Shown here piece after piece: positions 57,301 to 64,000 of a DNA stretch of 64,000 nt (positions within the stretch are counted from its first letter, which is position 1; every line of letters begins with the position of its first letter). The notes beneath the pieces are model-generated. The model searched no databases. It was given only the letters and a program-made list of their open reading frames with translations, and was not told the DNA's origin. Source of the DNA: Sipunculus nudus (lineage: Eukaryota > Annelida > Sipuncula > Golfingiida > Sipunculidae); NCBI GenBank assembly GCA_026874595.1, contig CM049306.1:53972019-54036018 (forward strand), written 5' to 3'. A program made the position numbers and the translations under genes.

Positions 57301-59213
57301 GAGTAGTTTTTATTTACTACACGAATCGGAATGGGTCGCCTAATTTCTTCAGGCGAGGCAGCCCGAACTGTTTAATCCCCCTTTGCAATGATACATTAGT
57401 AAATCGGAACAAAATCAAGCCTCTGTAGTCCACGAAGGGTCCACGATGCCAGCAACGTTGGGAAGCAGCCGGTAAAAAGCAGCTGAACCGGGCCTGGGTT
57501 GATCACAGGATCGAAGGCCTTGGTTTGGCCTTTGAATGCGATTAAATATTCTGTTCCGTAGATCATGCAGGTTGTTGAGATTGTAGATTCTTCTGTTTTC
57601 TGTGCTTGGCTAGGGTTTTTAAGACGAGTTATATGCCCTTCCCACAAACATTCAGGAGAGATATATATGTAGAGGTTACATGTGATTTTATCATATTGCC
57701 TCCGCCAGGAGGTATGCGCGTTCATCCCCCTTCGTATGTGTGTGTGTTCACAACATACCTCAGGTCATTAAAACTGAGTCTCATGAATGTATGTGAGACT
57801 ACAAAGAGATACATTGAAATTGCCGTGATTTTCGAATTATATTTGCTCCGGGTGTGTCCGCAGAGATTCCTCCCACTTTTATTTGCAATATTTGCGTATT
57901 ATGTGCATAAATATTAATTTTAATATTTGCTCCCCCACGGGCGCCTCTTTTCTTTGTGTCGTCGGGCCCGGTAACACAATTGGCATAGAGTGTGTGATGG
58001 CAGAACAGAGTTTTACTCAGGGGGCTCTATCTGGGTTATTTGTACATTTCGCGGTCACCGGCCAGAAATAATCCCTCAAAAGGGAGATCTTTGAAAGAAT
58101 TGTTTGGCAGGCCTTCCTGTGATCGGGATTACAAGAAGAGGGCTTCTACCCCCCACCCCCCATACACGACCTGATATGCTTGAATGCACATATACCGCGT
58201 CCAGAGCGTTTGACAAATGAGCGAGTCGCATGCGACTAAAATCATGTCCAACGGTCACACAAACCAGTGTTTATCGCATTTAGTTTTTCGCAGCCGTCTG
58301 TCAAGTGCGATCAAAGGTAGGCAACCATGAGGCAACACATGGCACATACAAGCGTCGACAGGTGACGATAAGTCGTTTTGTCCTTTCAAATCAAGATATA
58401 TGCCTGTAAACCTAAATTATATTTCAGTAAAATTTAACAAATAATTATGTTTTAATTAAATTAATGTGGGATTGGAACCCCCCCCCCCCCCCCACACACA
58501 CACACAAATAATTGTTTCGCTACCACTTTAAATGTCACTTTTTATTGCATCAAATTCATTGATGCAATTTTTTAGTGATACACAGTAAGATGCATGTTGA
58601 TTGTTACAGACATGATGATGCTTCCCTCCAGTTATTCCCCTTTAATGAACTTTTGGTAATCGAAGTGAGGGCTTCCCCAATTTTACGTTGTGATGTGGAA
58701 TCCCCTGTGCGTTTTACGGATGTGTTCATCCCAAAAATCGAGCAGGACTCAAGGTCTGCGATAAAACTTTGCATGCGTTGATCGCAGCTGATAATCGTTG
58801 CCCGAGGTATGTGTCATGTGTTTTTTTAAATTAAGTGTCCAAAATTTTTACATGGATGCGATGAACGGATGCGATGATCGGATGCAAATAAACGTTGGAA
58901 TGTGTCACCAGCTTTTTACATTGTGCGATTATGTCGTAAGAAAAATCGGAGGGCAACTTTGAATAGAGATGTTCAGCAAAATATATTTTCATATAAAAAT
59001 TATTTTATTTATCATATCAACTTCTCCGAAATATTCTCCGTCCAAACTCTTGGCTTCAATACGATGTTTATGCATAACACCATGCATATAATAGATCCAT
59101 ATATTAATAGCGTATCGCGATTTGTGTGTATCTCCAGATTTCCGGTGGATTTCTGATATCACCATACGGATTGTTTTGTTCGCCCCAGACCGTGCGTAGC
59201 ACGGGTATTTGCT
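57301..59213. other. No gene seen; dispersed repeat at 57,698
   Basis: A 'ttgcctccgccaggaggtatg' repeat start lies near 57,698. It recurs near 63,899 and at the window edge, and I associate it with widespread marine-invertebrate repeats. A C-run followed by (CA)n lies at about 58,479-58,505. The 109-codon minus frame at 57,396-57,725 has no recognised domain. Confidence 0.4.
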
Positions 59214-59228
59214 AGTATATATATAAAT

Positions 59229-59298
<70 letters not shown>

Positions 59299-59299
59299 C
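59214..59299. repeat. (TA)n array with TAAATA interruptions
   Basis: Long TA array that forms an I/Y artefact frame on the minus strand. Confidence 0.95.
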
Positions 59300-59354
59300 G
59301 ATTGTAAAAGACCACTGGTGCTTAGTGCTCAACTAATAAATGGAGCTAAAATAT

Positions 59355-59442
59355 ATACAGTTTAGGATTTAAACACACTTGTGTGCGACAGCTCTGTTTC
59401 GTAAAACTATCGAACGCGCGCGTGTGTTTAATGCCTAAACTG

Positions 59443-59445
<3 letters not shown>
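59355..59445. repeat. Hairpin between two TA arrays
   Basis: ATACAGTTTAGGATTTAAAC then ACAC on the left is matched by GTGTGTTTAATGCC then TAAACTGTAT on the right. The stem is about 24 bp with two imperfections and the loop is about 40 bases, GC-richer, with CGCGCGCG. (TA)n arrays flank both sides. Confidence 0.75.

Positions 59446-59497
<52 letters not shown>
59446..59497. repeat. (TA)n microsatellite
   Basis: About 26 TA units directly after the hairpin. Confidence 0.95.
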
Positions 59498-59498
<1 letters not shown>

Positions 59499-62400
59499 TA
59501 TGAAGGTGCCGTAGTGTAGACTATTTTCTTTTCTTTTATTTTAGCTTTTGCAAATCATTTAATCTAGAAAGGCTGCTAATTTGTTTTCATCTCCAGCAAA
59601 GTGAAATGAAAATGGTTACAGCAAGGTGATAATTAGCCGTGGATGCTTGCGTCTTGTTCCTAGTTGCTTCGGTCCTGGTATGTCAAAGCGGGCGATATCA
59701 TAGCCACGCAATATCACCGAGATTTCCTTTTTTTATTCAGGCTCAATATGCAGTTTCGATGGAATTATTTGTTACTTTTGATTGGACTACATAATATGTT
59801 GACTCAATTGTAAAGTTTTGGAAAATGAATGTTTCCGTTTACTTCCGTTTATTGTCATACCGAAAAAAAATGACATTTTACTTGACTGCTTACGCAATGG
59901 CCTTTTTTACATATTTCCCCTGATTACCATTCAATATGCCTTGCAATTTTGCTTTAATACATAAAATTGGGTATAGAAAACTGAAAATAAAACTGTGTCT
60001 AATAAGTAATATTTATTTATCAAAATGACAATCAAATGTAAAAGAAGAGTCATTGGGGTAGGTGTATATTTCTTCATCATAATATTGCCGAGGTAACTAC
60101 TAGTTCATGGGCCATACACCCTTCGGTTTTAAAAGGATTGTAAATTCGACCATATACTTCAAAAAGCGGGTTATCTCCTCCACTCTTCATTGTTGTACAG
60201 AAAATCTCTGCCGGTCGAACGGGATTTTAACGTCAAAATAGGACAAACCAAACTTTGTTCAGAGATATTAAGATATACAGCTATTTTGTTAAGAAAAGCT
60301 ATTTATGTTTTTAACAATATATTCATTACTACATTGGACAAAATAAGTCATTTTAAGAATTAAAGTATAGATATATTCTTTATTCATGATGTAGAGAGCC
60401 TATTGAAAGATGTAAATCGTTTTGTTCAGAAAATTTGCGGTAAACAATTGTCTACGTTCCCGTGTTCCCTCAAACCATGACGGCTTTAAATTTGATATCC
60501 AATTTCTGAATAGTTATTCACATTCTTTCCCTTAAGTCTGAACTTCCTGTCATCAAGTTTTACAGAAGAAAATCGACAGGAATCCATTATGTTGGGAACA
60601 GGGCGCTTTGCAATTACTTGGTAGCATTTAAACAAAACAAAATGTGAAAAGAAAATAGTGTTATCATCAATCGTACAATTGTCATATATTTCGAAATAGC
60701 AGGAAAAAGGCCAAAAAAGTAAGGTCTGGTTCTTAGGCACTTTTCTTCATAAATCAGTGCGGGCGGGCGGTTTTGAATAAAGCAAATGAGAAAAGAAAAT
60801 AGTGAAATTATTATTTCTTTAATAGCTATACTATCAGACAATTGTCTAATGTTTCAAATTAGGAAGAATAATAAGCTGTCTTTGATTAATTCTACCTAAC
60901 TGATTAAAGAATACAAATTCAGTCGTTAGAATTTATTAATCGATTTTCTGTGCAAGAGAGTTTTCCGAATTCTAGAAAATATTGTTTTATTTATAATAGT
61001 TATGAAAAAAAGAGACAGTCAGAAAGTATTTCAATAAAATGTGAATGTATATTCAGCTAATTTATGGCAGAAATGATTTGTTCCTGAGAGCTGTCTGAAA
61101 CTGAGACTTAGAGGTTCCAGTGAAGACATTTTCGGATATCGCTTTTTATGTATACCTACCCTATATATCCTACACTAAATCAGTTTGGTTTAATAATTAA
61201 CTATCTGGATATTTTTTTAACTTTTTATCTGGACTGGCTATATATAACATAATTCAACACCATCAGAGAATCAGGAGGATGAAACAGGATCCACAGGAAA
61301 TGGTCGTGATGTCATGGTAACATGTTGTCTTGGTAAAAATGCCGTGAAAGCATATTTTCTTTTTATGCATTTGCCTTATTTCCATAGTACTGTTCCGTCT
61401 AATCCTGAGCTAATCAACTTATTTTAATTACTGAGATTCTTAGAATATTTAAAAAAGCGATCAGCCATACGATCGACCATTTAAATGTCAAAATTTAACT
61501 ATACAAGCACTTAAGGGGAAATTATATACAAGACCTACATAGCAGTTAATTGTCTTTGTTGGATACTTAATGGAACGGATGGTGTGGGTGTTACTATATT
61601 AGCGGTCAGAATTTCCCCTGGGCATGTTCTCATACTAATTATTTTCGCCGTCCAATGATTCTAGGATACAACTATGTACAAATGAGTGTTCATTAAACAT
61701 CAATTATACCCCCGGGAAACATTATTATAAAATTCTAAGTGAAAGGTGAAATTATGTACTGGGCAATCATTGCTGTAATCCCCGAAACCAGATTAGTTCA
61801 ACGTTATCAGGATATCCACAAAAAAAAGAATCTTCACTTAGGTTGTAGGTGAAAGTAATTTTAATACTCAAATATTGGCACTTAACGTAATTTTATGCAA
61901 GGGATTGAGGGAATGTCTTAATTTCTCGACAGGGTATAGTAGATTTCAAAGCTCTCAAAATTGCTATTATGTGGATATACATATTATAGATTTAGGTTAT
62001 GGATTTATAAAATTAAGGCAATTGTTTAATCATTTCAGGATGTTTTATATATATAACGAAAAGTGCGGTATAATATATTTTTATAAAGCGTTCAATACAT
62101 TTGTATACATGCACGATGGGAGTTAAAAATGGAAACATACATTTTTGGTAAGCCCCTTTGATAAACTTTAAAAACTGTGTTTATCCAAAAAAATAATAAA
62201 ACATTTTGACGAAAGTTATATCTTGACATAATGAACATGACCAACCTTCCTGTCCGTTGTAATAAAATCAATCTCAGCTGCACCAGGGAGAGGACACAAT
62301 CGTCTTGGCTTCTAGGGGCCGTATAGGAAACATCATCGTGCTTTAAACACAGCGAGACATTTACTGCAGAAGCTACCACGTTGTCCATTTTGGATGACTT

Positions 62401-62550
62401 GAATGGACAATCTGAACAGAGTTAAACTTAGACGTTTTACATTGTCAGTGGCAGTTATAAAAGTTAAAAGTGGCTTAAATCTGTTTTGCTGTGTGTTACA
62501 TTTGTACATTATGACGACAGCATTACCGCAGTCACGGACCATTCGGTGAA
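59498..62550. other. No gene seen
   Basis: AT-rich. Short unsupported frames only, including overlapping ones at 60,486-60,841 and 61,875-62,126. Confidence 0.4.
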
Positions 62551-62716
62551 GTGTGTGAGTCGCTACGCTCCAGAGCAAGCGAAAATCTTTCGCTTGTAAA
62601 GAAGCTACTGATTTTCCCGCTGCCTGCTTTTACAGTTTATGATGCACTTAAAAACCAGGTGGTGCACACAGGCCTGTCTGCTGATAAAACTGCTGATGTG
62701 ACGAGCAGCCAACGAT
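62551..62716 (+). CDS. Possible first exon, unknown product
   Basis: In a local GC-balanced island, an ATG-started frame (MCESLRSRASENLSLVKK, ending TADVTSSQRY) runs into a consensus 5' splice site TAT|GTAAGT at 62,717. No domain is recognised. A 123-codon frame on the other strand (62,605-62,976) covers the same island, so at most one is real. No downstream exon is identified. Confidence 0.2.
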
Positions 62717-63897
62717 ATGTAAGTCAACAAACACTCGACAGGCATCAGGCTCCGCCCACAAACAACGTGTAGGGCAATTCTCTCTGAGCCTGTGGTCTGT
62801 TCAAACGGTCGCCGGGGCGAAGAGCCGTCACTCAAAACGAAATGAACAACATTAGCTTCGTGTATTCCTCGCTTTGCTATTAGCCGTTTTGTCTTCCAGC
62901 ACCGGGTCTCATCTGATTTGACCAAAATACAGTGCTCCCCTCTGGTGTAGAGATTCGCACAACAACCATGATGCATTCAAATATGTGACGCCAGGAGAAA
63001 CATTTTACAAGCTTTCCCTGACCTTGATTGGAAATGGTCATTTTCGACATAAAAATCTGAGAAGTAGAAAAATAAGCGCTTAATACCGAAAAACAGACCA
63101 TTTTAAACTACCCTAGACAGCACCACTTCTATTTAACCTTAATTTTCAAGATATTTCCAAACTATATCAGGGTGACCGCCCTGTTATCTTTCCCCTGCAC
63201 CACCCATATAACCTAACATCATGTATTCGCCCCAATAGTCTCCATGTTGTTGACGTTGGTTTGTCACCAACTGAAGTCAGCACAAAGGGGGTTTATTTAC
63301 CTTTTAGAATTGTAATCAATTATGTGTGACATAAATTTTAGATATTCCGATCTTATTATGATGATTTAGATGGTAATATGCTGACACGGCTATTACCTTG
63401 AACCATTATTGTTTTCTGTCTTCCTCAAATGTATTTAACAGCTTAAGAGAGGAACTTATGCAGTTATCCAAAAAATGTCTAAATAAGATTAAATTCTACT
63501 TTTGTTCAGGGCTCAGAAAGAGCTATTCAGTGACAACCCTTTATCAATGGAGCTTTCAGCAGGACTTCACAATGCAGTTAGATATATACATTCTATCCAG
63601 TATTAATTTACTACTTTCCAATTCAACATATTTCCATTTTTATTTAAGCCTTGTACTAGGTTTACTTAAGCATTTCGTATTTGGACCCCGACAGCAGTTT
63701 ATAAAAAGGAAAGCCATTGTAACACAGAACACTGTACACTTTGTCATTGTTTCTCTTTTATTTGAGAAAAAATTTAAAAAATGAAGAAAAATTATCCTCT
63801 TGCTGTAAACAAAGTAATCAAACGTAGTAAAAAAATTAGAAACAATTTGTCGACTTTTGTCATTAAACAGGAGACAGGACAAAGGGAAACTGCTTTT
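62717..63897. other. No gene supported
   Basis: The first ~250 bases continue the GC-balanced island. The rest is AT-rich. The 128-codon frame at 63,398-63,784 (plus) has AT-driven composition with no domain. Confidence 0.4.
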
Positions 63898-64000
63898 TAT
63901 TGCCTCCGCTAGGTGTGTGTGCGTTCATTCTCGTTCGTTTGTGTGGCTTTGCTTGTACACAAATAACGCATTATACTCTGGATACAAAGTTTTATAACAA
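63898..64000 (+). repeat. Dispersed repeat start, cut by window edge
   Basis: 'ttgcctccgctaggtgtgtg' followed by 'cgttcattctcgttcg' parallels the block at about 57,698. Confidence 0.5.

Noticed and set aside
62605-62976. 123-codon minus-strand frame as a gene
   Set aside because: No recognised domain, competes with a plus-strand frame having a splice donor, and no flanking exons are visible.
63398-63784. 128-codon plus-strand frame
   Set aside because: Its composition is AT-driven (rich in F, L, S, K, I), it has no domain, and the opposite strand is also open over part of it.

Overview
This window looks like nuclear DNA of a marine invertebrate animal. It is AT-rich and littered with tRNA-headed SINE remnants, non-LTR retrotransposon relics, MITE-like elements, long (TA)n microsatellites and G or C homopolymer runs. 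Several repeats resemble ones I associate with molluscs, so a mollusc is the best guess, but this is inference. I see no rRNA, no intact tRNA, no CRISPR array and no complete protein-coding gene. Nearly all open frames are under 130 codons, many overlap on both strands, and most fall in repeats.

Layout: 1-10.1 kb is mostly featureless AT-rich sequence with two tRNA-like SINE heads in tandem (4.84-5.12 kb), a minus-strand tRNA-like SINE head (6.4 kb) and a ~157-bp tandem repeat (6.7-7.27 kb). 10,118-14,966 is a 4.85-kb element with ~60-bp imperfect terminal inverted repeats (TIRs) and a 3-bp target duplication (TCA). It encloses a decayed endonuclease/reverse-transcriptase gene of LINE type. 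15-23.5 kb holds TA arrays, MITEs and short tandem repeats. 23.5-25.7 kb holds a repeat with a 278-bp dimeric satellite punctuated by the palindrome GGTGGCGCCACC. 28.9-31.4 kb holds two copies of a LINE 3' tail.

31.64-47.33 kb is a diverged tandem segmental duplication. Copy A (31.64-42.12 kb) has gained a second 4.84-kb TIR/LINE element (35,432-40,270, opposite orientation, TSD TTA) and a 1.2-kb satellite-bearing repeat. Copy B (42.12-47.33 kb) keeps the matching unoccupied site at 45,540-45,542. Both copies carry minus-strand fragments of an immunoglobulin-domain gene, each broken in a different place. 47.3-64 kb is mostly unannotated, with an LTR-like block (49.6-50.3 kb), a TIR element (51.05-51.75 kb), a third copy of the satellite-bearing repeat (53.0-54.2 kb), a SINE-like block (55.8-56.2 kb) and a hairpin between two TA arrays (59.2-59.5 kb).

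The most interesting object is the TIR element that carries a LINE-type EN-RT gene. Two copies lie in the window in opposite orientations. They have different 3-bp target duplications, and a related empty site is visible for each. The unit therefore appears to move, or to have moved, as a cut-and-paste style element with a retrotransposon gene as cargo or as an integral part.
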